This document shows, piece after piece, positions 35,904-46,000 of a stretch of 64,000 nucleotides of DNA. How positions within the stretch are numbered: the stretch's first letter is position 1; each line of letters begins with the position of its first letter. Source of the stretch: Afipia sp. 1NLS2 (GTDB taxonomy: Bacteria; Pseudomonadota; Alphaproteobacteria; Rhizobiales; Xanthobacteraceae); the NCBI RefSeq assembly GCF_000178995.1, contig NZ_ADVZ01000001.1:716001-780000 (forward strand), read 5' to 3'. The notes beneath the pieces were generated by a model. The model saw only the letters and a list, made by a program, of their open reading frames with translations. It ran no database searches and was not told where the DNA came from. The translations under genes were made by a program, and so were the position numbers.

Positions 35904-37502
35904 CTAACCTATTTTTTGTCGAACGCTGATGAGGCGTTCTGAATAGCCGTCGTCATTCACGCCCATCACATGGCCGCCGAACACATACTCATTGTTGTAC
36001 CGGATCGTATGCTTCATCAGGCCATCCAAGGCGAACCGATACACGAGTTGGTGCGCTTCGGTACCGAACGAGGCTTGCACCAATTCCGTAGACGGCAGCC
36101 AGTCATAAAGATATCGGCAAGTATCAAACGGGATGACATCAAGGAACATCTCCGTGCTCTTGCCCTCCGCCACATACGTGTACCGCCGGGTTTGCTCAAC
36201 ATTGTAGTGGTAAGGCATCGCGTACTGAGCGAGGACTGGAAAAAGGGCGAGTTCGGATGTTGGGACGTCGCAGAACATGTACATATTTTGCATGTAGTCG
36301 TACCCCGCCAGAAGTTCCTTCATTGCGGGTTTTAGCCACTGACCGTCACCGTCATTTCTGAGCAGCAGATAGGCGTGAATGACATCATCCACCGGGATAT
36401 TGGGAAAGCCGCCTAGCTCTCTCCGCCATGTGTCGATCAATTTGAACGACGATGCGTCCGGCGCGAGATAGTCCTCGTCCTTATGCTTGTTCAGCGACGC
36501 CAGCGTCCACCCGAGGGGGTTCATGTCGGCGTCGACTATGTAATCACCACCACCGAACTCCAGGGTCTCATCGAACGAAATTTGCTCTGCGGCATGCAGA
36601 GCCAGTTCGACAGGAGACTTGGTAAAAAAATGCGGCCACAGTCCGGACGCCGACAGACGAGCCATGGGCACTATGAACGACGCCAGATCGAACAGTTGTC
36701 TCGTAATGTACTGACCGTAAAAATTCGAAAAATCGGCTTTGACCTTATGGAAGAGGGACTCGTCTTCAGGTTGTCCTTTCGGAATCATTCCGTGTGCAAC
36801 AGCGCCATCGGTCATGTTCCATTCCGGCTTCCCGGATTCGAGCATTCCCTTTGGATACAGATAGGCGCTGACAATATCGGAATATGCGTGAAGTTGGGCG
36901 ACGTCGCCAATGTCCGGCTTGGCGAAATTCGTGATCAAGACACCTAAGGGGTTCAGGCGCTGGTATCGAAATATGTTCGCAACGGTTCTAAGTGTCGCTT
37001 GAGATGTGCTGGGAAGCGGGCCACACGCATCGAAATAGATAACATCAAACATCATCGGAACGGCTTGCAAGTACCGATCCATGGGCATCTTTATAATCTT
37101 GATGAGTGGATAGTCGGAGGCTTTGGCACTCGCCAGAGCTTCGTTGAATGTCTTATTTTCTGACTCGAATGCATAGATGCTATGTGGGTGGACTCCAAGT
37201 CCAACGAGTTCGTCAAAATCATTCATTGGCTCGGGACCAGCCAGATAAGCCACGACAAGGTCTCCTGCTGTTCTGGTACCAACCTTGCCTAGCCAAAAAT
37301 TCTGCCATGCCTGAATGGCATGGTCGTCGCATTTCCCCGCTGCGTATTTGTCGTGACCTGTCCGCTTTGCGAGGTCATCTCTAACCTGCCGAACATAGCC
37401 CTGACTTACTATTGCACTACTTTCTCGCTTCTCCGTGAGCACCTCAACGGCATGTCTCAGAGCAGCGGTCCGCGCAGTCTTCTTTTGTGGCTGATTATAC
37501 AT
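35904..37502 (-). CDS. Uncharacterised protein with methyltransferase-like Rossmann region
   Basis: A 532-residue protein I do not recognise as a named family. Residues about 80-200 look like a class I SAM-methyltransferase fold: a first strand and loop VVAYLAGPEPMNDFDELVGL, an acidic strand end IYAFESENKTF, and FDVIYFDACGPLPSTSQ where motif IV would be. The other half (IYNDADMNPLGW-type repeats not seen) has no motif I know. ATG 37502 is preceded by a strong AGGGGGG. It is on the same strand downstream of the helicase of a Gabija-like pair, separated by about 400 bp. A role in the same defence island, for example nucleic-acid or RNA modification, is an inference only. Confidence 0.6.
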   Translation of the reverse strand: MYNQPQKKTARTAALRHAVEVLTEKRESSAIVSQGYVRQVRDDLAKRTGHDKYAAGKCDDHAIQAWQNFWLGKVGTRTAGDLVVAYLAGPEPMNDFDELVGLGVHPHSIYAFESENKTFNEALASAKASDYPLIKIIKMPMDRYLQAVPMMFDVIYFDACGPLPSTSQATLRTVANIFRYQRLNPLGVLITNFAKPDIGDVAQLHAYSDIVSAYLYPKGMLESGKPEWNMTDGAVAHGMIPKGQPEDESLFHKVKADFSNFYGQYITRQLFDLASFIVPMARLSASGLWPHFFTKSPVELALHAAEQISFDETLEFGGGDYIVDADMNPLGWTLASLNKHKDEDYLAPDASSFKLIDTWRRELGGFPNIPVDDVIHAYLLLRNDGDGQWLKPAMKELLAGYDYMQNMYMFCDVPTSELALFPVLAQYAMPYHYNVEQTRRYTYVAEGKSTEMFLDVIPFDTCRYLYDWLPSTELVQASFGTEAHQLVYRFALDGLMKHTIRYNNEYVFGGHVMGVNDDGYSERLISVRQKIG

Positions 37503-37904
37503 ATGCCCCCCTGCAAAGAAATATTGCAGAGATCGTGGGTTCGCCCAAGAGCAGATTGAACTTCGCGAAAGTCATCGTACATGACGATTTTAGGCAGTGC
37601 ACACAATGGGGCCATTTGCTGGCCGGCAGGTTTGGGCGTCCGAACACAATGAAGCTGTCGTTGGGCTGCAGGTCGGGTACGCACGCCCTCAATCTGCGCA
37701 ATGCGCGCTTGCAGATTTTCTAGGACAGCGGGTTGGTATATGGCATCTAGCGAGCGGTTGATGTGTTCCCTATTTGTTTGGATGGTTGGTCGTCTGAGCC
37801 AGCGGATGCCAGCGGGCATTTCTGCTGCCAACGCCCCTTACCGAAATTTCCACGAGAGAACGGCGACATTTTTCGGCGGCCTGGGTGCCGAGCGAGTCCG
37901 TCCT
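37503..37904. other. Unresolved gap within the defence island
   Basis: About 400 bp between two co-oriented genes. Minus-strand frames include LENLQARIAQIEG and FIVFGRPNLPASKWP, which could be fragments of a decayed gene (LxxRIxxIEG resembles the ImuA N-terminus), but they are in different frames and too short to name. The promoter of the 35904-37502 gene must also be here. Confidence 0.3.
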
Positions 37905-39740
37905 TCACACAACGGAAATCTGTTCAGGCTGGAGTAGCTGTCTTTCGAGCAATTCGGCGCGAGCTGCTTCAGGGGTCGGCGTGAACAGCAACACACGGAG
38001 GTCATCTAGGGCTCGTGAGAAAGACACGTAAGCAAGCTTGCGTCCACGCTCCCGCTGTCCGTCGGTGGGCTCGCCCGCAGTCGCGGGGGTGAGGATTTTG
38101 GTGAAGCTGTAGTTGTTCCAGTTCGCCTCAACATCGTCATAAACGACCAGAACCTTGGTGTACTGTTCGCCCTTTACGCCATGTTGCGTGCTGAATGCCG
38201 TATTCCGCGAAATGAAGGAGGCATAGGGGGCTATCTGTCCCACGTCCATTTGGAAGAAAGCATCGGCAAGCCAGTCGCCTTTATCGAGCCCGTGAGCTTC
38301 CGCATCATATTCTTCGGCACGAGGCGCGCGACCGAGATGTTCTCGCAATTTTTCGGATACGCGGATGATCTGTCTGTCCTGACAAAACCGGAGGATATCG
38401 CCTAGCGGACCAGTGTTCCAGAGGTCAGCCAGCTGCCCAACCAGGGCATTGGACATGTCGATCATCATTTTCAGCGTGTTCGGCGCATTCGGCCCATCCG
38501 CCGCAAACGCCGGGCTATCCCGCCGCAGGATATCGATGATCTTGCGGCTATCTCCGCTCTCATGGGCGGCGATCAACGGCAAAATGGTTGTCGTCAGCGG
38601 CACGAGCAGAAAATGCTCGCCCGCTTCAAAATCATCTTCGGCGCGCGACGACGCGTATGGTCCGTTGAAAAGGCGATTGAGGTCAGCAAACCCCATCCGC
38701 CTGGCTATCATTTGTCGAACGAGGAAGAGCTTGATCACGTCATCGCGATCTTGCCAGCCCCATTCTGCAACTGCTGCATCCATCCGCACCAGAGCGCGCT
38801 CGATCTGCGCGTCGGAATATCGGTTTCTGGAAAGTTCAGGCGCTTCGGACTGGACGAGCCGAAACTCGACGCTGCCTTCGCGACCCTTATTGTCGCCCGC
38901 GGCGTATTGCTCGACGTCACCGCGATATGCGTTGAGGGGCCGGATCACGCTTTCGGAGCAGCGAAAATTCTCAGTCTTCGTGATTGTCTCGGCACCTTCG
39001 GGTGGGGCGAACGAACCAGCGCTTTCGTCATAGATTTGCTGCCACGGGTCTCCGAAATAGCCAACGATCGGTAGCCCCTCCCCTACGCTAACGAGGTTTA
39101 GTCCCGTGACGATGCCTTCGAACGTATCCTGCGCCTCGTCGACAAAAATGTAGGGAAATCTGAGGCCCGTAATGCGCCGGAAGGTTAAATTGTGGGCGAA
39201 CAGGTAAGACGCGATCGCGATGATGTCGTCATGGCTCAGGCGGCCTTTGAGATAGTCGCTGAACCGGACATCCCCATATTGAAAATCCCCGACCTCTGCG
39301 AGCCCCATGAGTTCCTGCTCCAGCCGCTCGGCTTTGGCTCGCGCATCCCGCGCCGCACGGCTGTTGCCGCCATTGTCCTTGGCCCGCTCCTTTTCGATCA
39401 GGGCAGGCAGCCGGCCAAGTCGCAGCGCGTCTCGGATATCATCTGGGAACCGACCGATTTGTTCCCAGAGAAAACCGTGCAAAGTCGATACAAGATAGAG
39501 GTCGTCGAAACCCAACCTCGACTTGATCACCTCAACTGCACGCTTCGTGAATGTGATGCAGGCAATGCGCTGGCCATTCTGCCGTAGCCCGCGGCCCTCC
39601 CGATCGCGCACGCGACCCAGCGCCTCCACCAAGGAGCGAGTCTTGCCCGAACCGGCACCGGCAATCAGAGCGAAGCTACGATGGCCATCAAGGCAAGCGC
39701 GTACCTTTGCATCAGCCTCACTTTCGACCCATGTCGTCAT
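37905..39740 (-). CDS. UvrD/Rep-like superfamily 1 helicase (GajB-like)
   Basis: A 611-residue SF1 helicase. Motif I is FALIAGAGSGKTRSL (residues 23-37); motif II is YIFVDEAQDTFEG (about 200); TENFRCSESVIRPLNAYRG fits motif IV and AYVSFSRALDDLRVLLF near residue 575 fits motif VI. ATG 39740 sits 2 bp after the stop of the OLD-type gene, so the two are cotranscribed. GajB in Gabija is a UvrD-like helicase of about 500 residues that senses DNA ends and activates GajA. This one is longer. A repair role with a class 2 OLD nuclease is the alternative reading. Confidence 0.82.
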   Translation of the reverse strand: MTTWVESEADAKVRACLDGHRSFALIAGAGSGKTRSLVEALGRVRDREGRGLRQNGQRIACITFTKRAVEVIKSRLGFDDLYLVSTLHGFLWEQIGRFPDDIRDALRLGRLPALIEKERAKDNGGNSRAARDARAKAERLEQELMGLAEVGDFQYGDVRFSDYLKGRLSHDDIIAIASYLFAHNLTFRRITGLRFPYIFVDEAQDTFEGIVTGLNLVSVGEGLPIVGYFGDPWQQIYDESAGSFAPPEGAETITKTENFRCSESVIRPLNAYRGDVEQYAAGDNKGREGSVEFRLVQSEAPELSRNRYSDAQIERALVRMDAAVAEWGWQDRDDVIKLFLVRQMIARRMGFADLNRLFNGPYASSRAEDDFEAGEHFLLVPLTTTILPLIAAHESGDSRKIIDILRRDSPAFAADGPNAPNTLKMMIDMSNALVGQLADLWNTGPLGDILRFCQDRQIIRVSEKLREHLGRAPRAEEYDAEAHGLDKGDWLADAFFQMDVGQIAPYASFISRNTAFSTQHGVKGEQYTKVLVVYDDVEANWNNYSFTKILTPATAGEPTDGQRERGRKLAYVSFSRALDDLRVLLFTPTPEAARAELLERQLLQPEQISVV

Positions 39741-39742
39741 CG

Positions 39743-41827
39743 TCAGGCTCCTGTTCCGGCATCGGGTGCCGCGCCACATAGACGCGTCTCAAGCCAGCTC
39801 AGCCCCTCGCTTATATAGAGCGGCACCTTCCAAGCCGTGGTGCCGGCCAGCAAGCTCATCGCGAAGTCGGTCTTTTTGAAATTGTCTGACCGTATCCGAT
39901 CATAGATGGCTTGATACGCTTCGGGAAGCGAATCGGGAATCTCGACACCAATGGTAAGAGTGCCTGCCCGCAGAAGCGCGAAATTTTCATATGCGATAGC
40001 CTCCTCAAGCGTTCTGGGGCGCATCGATTGCTGCGCGGCGCCGTCAGCGACGACGACATCATTCTGGAAGGCAATGCAGCGATCTTTCGCTTCGTTGATC
40101 TTGTCAGCCGCAGGCATTCCCACGAGGCCGCCGATCGTTGTCTGGACACAGAGCTTCTTCAACGTCGCATTCGAGGTGCGGGCATCGGGCACATCGGCAC
40201 GGCAAGCGCTTGGATATCCGGTCGGGGCAACGGAATCGAGGTCAGTCACGACCAAATATGGAATACGCAGGAATGCCAACAGGCCTTCAAAACGATGAGC
40301 GAAAGCCCCACCGACTTCCAGGACCGTGAGATAGGTCGCACGTAGTCGGGCTGCCGATGCCTCGATCATCGACGGCATGAGCAATTTCTCGACGGCGCCT
40401 TCTACCAAGATGGCGGCATCGGCGAAGAACAGGTCGCAATGCGTGAGGCGGAGATAACGCTTCAGGAACGTGAGCGATTCCGCCGGTGACACGAGGATAT
40501 CGTCAATGACCTCCGCCTCGGGCTGGAATGCCCGCAGGCTACGGACATCGGAGGCATTGCGAATCCCGCCATTGGCGACTTCGCCGCTCAGATGGCAGCG
40601 CTGGAAATAGCGGACCTTCTCAAAATCGACCGCATCCAAAATGTGGGACGAATGCGTCGTCACCACCAGCTGCGGGACGAGACCCGGTTGCCCCGATGCT
40701 TTTGCCGACTGATCAATAACGCTCCACACGTTCGCGATGAAGGTCTGCTGGACTTGCGCATGGAGATGGACTTCGGGCTCCTCGATGAAAATGAGGTGGC
40801 AGAGCGGCCGATTTTCAGCCGTGAGAAGCCATTGCGAATGGAAGTGCCGTGCTTGAATGGCCATATAGATGAGGTTCTTGAACCCTAGGCCATTGTAGAG
40901 TTCGGGAAGCTCATGGGCTCGACCGGGATCGACGTAGAGCAACTCGGTGTTGCCGCGTAGGGCGGTTTCCGGACTGAGCGACGAGATGATGCGCAGTTCC
41001 CGATCATTGATCGACGGTACACCGAGGTGCTTAATCAGACTGATCAGCGGATCGAACTGTTTGGCGTAATGCTCGGTGAGCAGCTTGTTGTTCTCATCGA
41101 TGACGCGATGAGCCTCGGCAGCATGATCTGTCTGTTCCAGGTTCTTCCGGTAGTATGACGCAAACGCCGAAGAGAGCCGGTTGCTCCGGCTGCTGTCGTC
41201 ATCGTTGATATTACGTTGTGCATCGACAAAATCGACCCTGACGAGATGCTTAAGAAGCCGGCGGCCTTCATCGGGCTCAAGAGGATTGAGCAGCACATCG
41301 AAGCCGCCGCCTTCGACAGTCTTTTCCTCAAGCGAGGCGTATCGGATAGCCGAATGGCTGCTCAGATTGTTGTCGGTAGCGAGATACTGTGAAAGGGTCT
41401 TTGTTCGATTGCCTTTCTGATCGGCAGGATAGGCTGCGGAATACTGGTCGCGGAGCTTTTTCTGATCTTCAACCCCATACGATAGCCGAATGCCAACTCT
41501 AGTGAAGTCAGACAGCTTCGGGAGCAACGTGAAAACGCGCCCGAAGGCGATGGTGTTGGGATCGATCGTAAACCAGAGATCGAGAGAAATTTCCGGCAGC
41601 GCCATCGCCTCGTCGGACGCCCCGAAGGCGTCAAAATCGGCCATCCGGGCAACCGCGAAATCATGAATCTTAAAGTCGCGTTCGCCAAGGAATGTGCGAA
41701 AAATTGCCGTTGCCGATGTCTTTCCGCTGTTGTTCGGTCCGACGAAGATCGTTTCCTTGTCTTCGATATCGATCGTGACACTCTCAAGGCGTCGGAAATT
41801 ACGTATCGAAATGCCGCTCAGCTTCAT
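39743..41827 (-). CDS. OLD-family ATPase/TOPRIM nuclease (GajA-like)
   Basis: A 694-residue class 2 OLD protein. The ABC ATPase head has Walker A IFVGPNNSGKTSA (residues 27-39), and Walker B CHLIFIEEPEVHLHAQ near 345 with VTTHSSHILDAV after it. The TOPRIM domain has AAILVEGAVEKLLMPS near 475 (Glu) and PYLVVTDLDSVAP near 527 (DxD). The order OLD-TOPRIM gene then UvrD-like gene, 2 bp apart, is the Gabija arrangement; known GajA proteins are about 580 residues, so this copy is long. Known role: sequence-sensitive DNA nicking released when nucleotides are depleted during phage infection. Confidence 0.85.
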   Translation of the reverse strand: MKLSGISIRNFRRLESVTIDIEDKETIFVGPNNSGKTSATAIFRTFLGERDFKIHDFAVARMADFDAFGASDEAMALPEISLDLWFTIDPNTIAFGRVFTLLPKLSDFTRVGIRLSYGVEDQKKLRDQYSAAYPADQKGNRTKTLSQYLATDNNLSSHSAIRYASLEEKTVEGGGFDVLLNPLEPDEGRRLLKHLVRVDFVDAQRNINDDDSSRSNRLSSAFASYYRKNLEQTDHAAEAHRVIDENNKLLTEHYAKQFDPLISLIKHLGVPSINDRELRIISSLSPETALRGNTELLYVDPGRAHELPELYNGLGFKNLIYMAIQARHFHSQWLLTAENRPLCHLIFIEEPEVHLHAQVQQTFIANVWSVIDQSAKASGQPGLVPQLVVTTHSSHILDAVDFEKVRYFQRCHLSGEVANGGIRNASDVRSLRAFQPEAEVIDDILVSPAESLTFLKRYLRLTHCDLFFADAAILVEGAVEKLLMPSMIEASAARLRATYLTVLEVGGAFAHRFEGLLAFLRIPYLVVTDLDSVAPTGYPSACRADVPDARTSNATLKKLCVQTTIGGLVGMPAADKINEAKDRCIAFQNDVVVADGAAQQSMRPRTLEEAIAYENFALLRAGTLTIGVEIPDSLPEAYQAIYDRIRSDNFKKTDFAMSLLAGTTAWKVPLYISEGLSWLETRLCGAAPDAGTGA

Positions 41828-42074
41828 ACCCCCCCCTGCAGTGCTCAGTTCAGACCGTGAAGCCGCCCTTTAGAACGGCAATGGGTCCCGTCACCCTAGC
41901 AAGGCGAAGGTCGCATGCCTGCCGTCGTCCGACAAGGATTGCGGACGTTAGTGCACCGCGACCAGTCTAATTGGCGGGGCTTAACGCCCGTTCTTGGGAT
42001 CGCGCATTTCCGCATTGAATGACCGGGATTTGCGCTTGCGACGGGTGATGCCGCACTGTGCTCCGTCCGCACTG

Positions 42075-42767
42075 CTAGAAAAGCTTGGTCTTGTGCAGCA
42101 CGTAAAGGTGTTCGAGCTTTTTGGTCGCCGCGACGACCACCAGGTAGCCTAGGGTCATCGACATCGGGGTCTTGTCGGCCCAGTTCTCACCAACGAATTT
42201 GCGGTCATGCTTGGCCGTGTAGACGATGGCACCCTCGGCCTTCAGAGCTTTGAGCATATCATCGAACTCGTTGGCGAATGTCAGGCTGGTGGCGGCGGAG
42301 AGATCATCGAGCTCGCCTACGTCGCACACATAGTCAGCGAACGTGGCGACGATCGCCTTAGTCGCGCGATTGAGGTCGGTACTGATGTCGAAACAAACCG
42401 CGTCGTTCCCCTGGGCGAACTGGATGGCTTCCTCCCCAGAGCAGACGAGCTGCGCCGGGAGGCGCATTTGGTCGGGATGCTGGTCGTCGACCTGCTTCTG
42501 CTGGAAGGCCTTCAGGTCATCGAAGAAGCCAAGCACTGTCGCGGCAAACTTCGGATCGTCGAAGGTGTCCTGGTCGCCGTATCTCAGCGCCTTGGCCAGA
42601 CTGCGGCGCGAGCCGATCTGAACAGTCTCGCCGGCCTCGAAGCGTTGCACCGTCCGCATGGTGATGCCGGCGGCTTCGGCCAGCGCCTCTTGCGATAGAT
42701 ACTGGGATTCGCGAACACAGCGCGCCCAGAAACCCAGAAGTTTGGGGTCAATTAAAGTGGTTGTCAT
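42075..42767 (-). CDS. XRE-type HTH regulator with unknown C-terminal domain
   Basis: A 230-residue protein. Residues 10-60 form a Cro/CI-type HTH: WARCVRESQYLSQEALAEAA then GITMRTVQRFEAGETVQ. The remaining 160 residues (FDISTDLNRATKAIVATFAD, DDMLKALKAEGAIVYTAKHD) have no recognised family. ATG 42767 is preceded by AGGAGG at 5 nt. It is divergent from the giant helicase gene across about 250 bp and may repress it and itself. The gap 41828-42074 before the GajA-like gene holds nothing I can name. Confidence 0.85.
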   Translation of the reverse strand: MTTTLIDPKLLGFWARCVRESQYLSQEALAEAAGITMRTVQRFEAGETVQIGSRRSLAKALRYGDQDTFDDPKFAATVLGFFDDLKAFQQKQVDDQHPDQMRLPAQLVCSGEEAIQFAQGNDAVCFDISTDLNRATKAIVATFADYVCDVGELDDLSAATSLTFANEFDDMLKALKAEGAIVYTAKHDRKFVGENWADKTPMSMTLGYLVVVAATKKLEHLYVLHKTKLF

Positions 42768-43016
42768 GAAGTCCTCCTGTACGAACAACATGGGCGCGCG
42801 CCGAGACGACGAACACGACAGAATGCCGACAGTTGGCCGACCACTCCACGTAACCAGATGACTAAATTGATTATTTTCAGGCCATGCCGCGACTGCGGTC
42901 GCGCACCTTCCACAGCCTGAGGATGCTCGTTCCCCTGCACTCCCTTTGCGGTGTATTCTAGCGCCGGCAATCGGAAATGGCTGAGGAAAGTAGTCTCGGG
43001 GCTACCACCATATATT

Positions 43017-46000
43017 ATGAGCTTATTTAAGAAATGGACGCGGCCTATCCGGCTGCCGTCCGCGCCTGAACGGCGGCTGCGCGCCGGGAATAACTCCATC
43101 ACTCAGACCGTTTTTCAGGAAGCGGTGGTTTCGGCCGACTTTTTCGAGTCGCAGCATTCCGGGCACGACCTCATCAGAACGAAGCTAAGCGCTCCCTTCG
43201 ATGAGATGCTTGTGCGTTTTCCGAAGGCGCACCGCGTCACCACGCCCCTGCCCGTGCTGACCGCCGTAGACCCCGAAGACTACAAGCAGCCATCCTCTCC
43301 GCTCGAATTGTCGTGGGATCGGCTTGGCGCGCTGGAGACCTGGGCCGATAGCCCCGAAAAAGTGCTGGAGTCCTGGCGAAACCGCTTCACTTTCGCCGTC
43401 GAGGATCTCGACCAAGGCCATCCCGGTTTGCGTCTACCGCAGATCGGCGCCCTGCATGCGATCGCGGCGCACTTCTCAGTGGGCAGGGAATTCGAGCCCG
43501 CCACCGTCGTCCTGCCCACGGGAACGGGCAAGACCGAGACCATGCTTGCCGACCTCGTGTACCGACGCGAGCGCAAAATACTCGTCCTGGCGCCAAGTTT
43601 GATCCTGCGAAACCAGATCGGTGTCAAGTTCTCAACGCTGGGAGTGCTACCTGCTGCTGGAGCCATACCCGTTGAACTTGCTCGGCCGTTCGTGGCCAAG
43701 ATTACGAAGGGCATCAGCACGGTGGGCCACGCCGAGGCCATCGTGAATGCATCAAACGTCATCATCGCCACTCCCGACATCCTCAAGGCATCGGCGCCCG
43801 ACGCGCTACACCGACTACTGGAAGGTTGTTCGATCCTCGTCGTCGATGAAGCCCATCACATCACCGCCGCGACTTGGAGCGAGGTGCGGGACCGCTTCGC
43901 GGCGAAAAAGATCATCCAGTTCACCGCAACGCCATTTCGTCGCGATGAGAGGAAGGTCGACGGCAAGATCATTTTCAATTTCAAGCTCGGCGATGCGCAG
44001 GAGTCAGGCTACTATCGACGGATCAACCTCAGGAGCGTCGAAGAGTATGGCGACCAGTCAACGCGCGATCAGAAAATCGTCGCTGAAGCCGTTGCCGTCC
44101 TGAGACGCGACCGGAACGAGCTGAGCCTGGACCACCTGCTGATGGCACGGACCCGGACCAAGGAACGCGCCGAGGAAGTGTGGAGGCATTACCGCAAGCT
44201 CGCACCGGAAATGAAGCCCGTGCTGGTCTATTCGGGACCCGGCCGCAAGACGGGGAACGCGAAGTCGATGGCGCAGCTCTACGACCGGAGCGTCAACGGG
44301 TCCAGGATCGTCGTTTGTGTCGACATGCTGGGCGAAGGTGTCGACCTTCCGAACCTAAAGATTGCGGCTCTGCACGATACGCACAAGTCCTTGGCCGTTA
44401 CGCTGCAGTTTATTGGCCGCATTACCCGCAAAGGCGACGATAAGACGATCGGTGAGGCTACCGTTGTCACCAACATCGCCGACCCCGAGGCCGAAAGAAA
44501 GCTAGGCGATCTTTACGCGGAAGGTGCCGATTGGGACAAAATCATCAAGCGGCTCAGCGAGGAGCGGATCGAGCAGGAACTGCGTCTCCAGGATGTAGTG
44601 GCTGGGCTCAAAAGCAAAGGTACCCTCCACAATCAGCTATCACTCTGGAACATGCGGCCCCGCTTCTCTACCCAGATTTACCGCACACGCTGCCTGACTT
44701 GGTCACCGACCCTTTACACGCAAGTGCTGAAATCAAAGGACGAGAGCTGGTACGCACTGGACGAAGCCCAAAACTTGCTAGTGGCGGTCGTACACCGTGA
44801 AGAGCCGGTGGACTGGGGCAATTATCAGACCCTTGAGGAGACCAACTACTACCTTCTGGTGATGTGGTGGAACCAGGCAAACCAGGGCCTGTTCATCTAC
44901 GCGAGTGACTACGAAGCCTTGCGCACTGAGCAGCTGGCCTCCATCGTGACCAGCGACAACGCCCGCTTACTCTCCGGCACGCCGATATTCCAGATTCTCA
45001 ACAACGTGGAGCTACCACTCGCCAAAAGTCTGGGGTCGTCGCGCGTCGGCGCGATCAGTTTCACGTCCTACTTCGGACCAAACGTCACGGAGGGCCTGGC
45101 CAGCATCGAGAAGGCGGAGTCCGAGCTGAACAACATCGCCTGTATTGGATATGAGAACGGCGATCGCGTGCTGTGGGGCGGTGCCAAGCGCAAAGGCAAG
45201 GTCTGGCAGCAGCGGGCCGGCACCCTCGCCGAATGGGTGGAATGGTGCGGCAGGACATGGCAGAAAGTCTCCGCAGAGAAGGCATCTGCGCCCAACATCA
45301 CCGAAGACTTTCTGAGACCCTTGCGGCTAACATCACCGCACAACTCCTATCCGATCGCAATCGAGTGGGGAGAGCACGCCCAGAATGCCTTTTCGGATCA
45401 GTTCGTGTTTTTCGGCACAACGAGCATCCCGTTGTACCTGGTCGATCTGGAGGTTGCCGCGGTCCAGCAGGATGGGTCGATCGATATCCGGCTCTCGTCA
45501 GAGACGTTGAGCGCAACCTACCGGTTGAGCATTTCGAACGGCTTTCCGGCGGGCTACCAACATACGAAGGTCTCGGGGCCGGATGTCGGCTTCAAAAAGA
45601 AAAACAAGGAAGTCGTGCCGCTCGACGAGCATCTCGCGGTCGATCCATTTGTCGTGAGGTATGCTGACGGGACCTACTCCTACAATTGCTATCACATCCC
45701 GACCAGCCTGAACGCAGGCCGTTTCCCGGCAGCGCGGCTCGAATCCTGGCCCTGGAAGAATATCCCGCTGAACCAGGAATCCATGGGCAAGTCCCGCGAC
45801 GCCAACACCATCCAGCACTACGCGTTCCAACGCCTCAAGGCCGATTTTGACCTCGTCTTCAACGACGACGGTTCGGGTGAAGCTGCCGATCTCGTCGGCC
45901 TGAAAGAGATTGACGAGAAAACCATCCGCCTCTGCCTCATTCATTGCAAAAACGCCTACAAGGGCGTCATTTCGCAGGACATCCAGAACTTTTATGTGCT

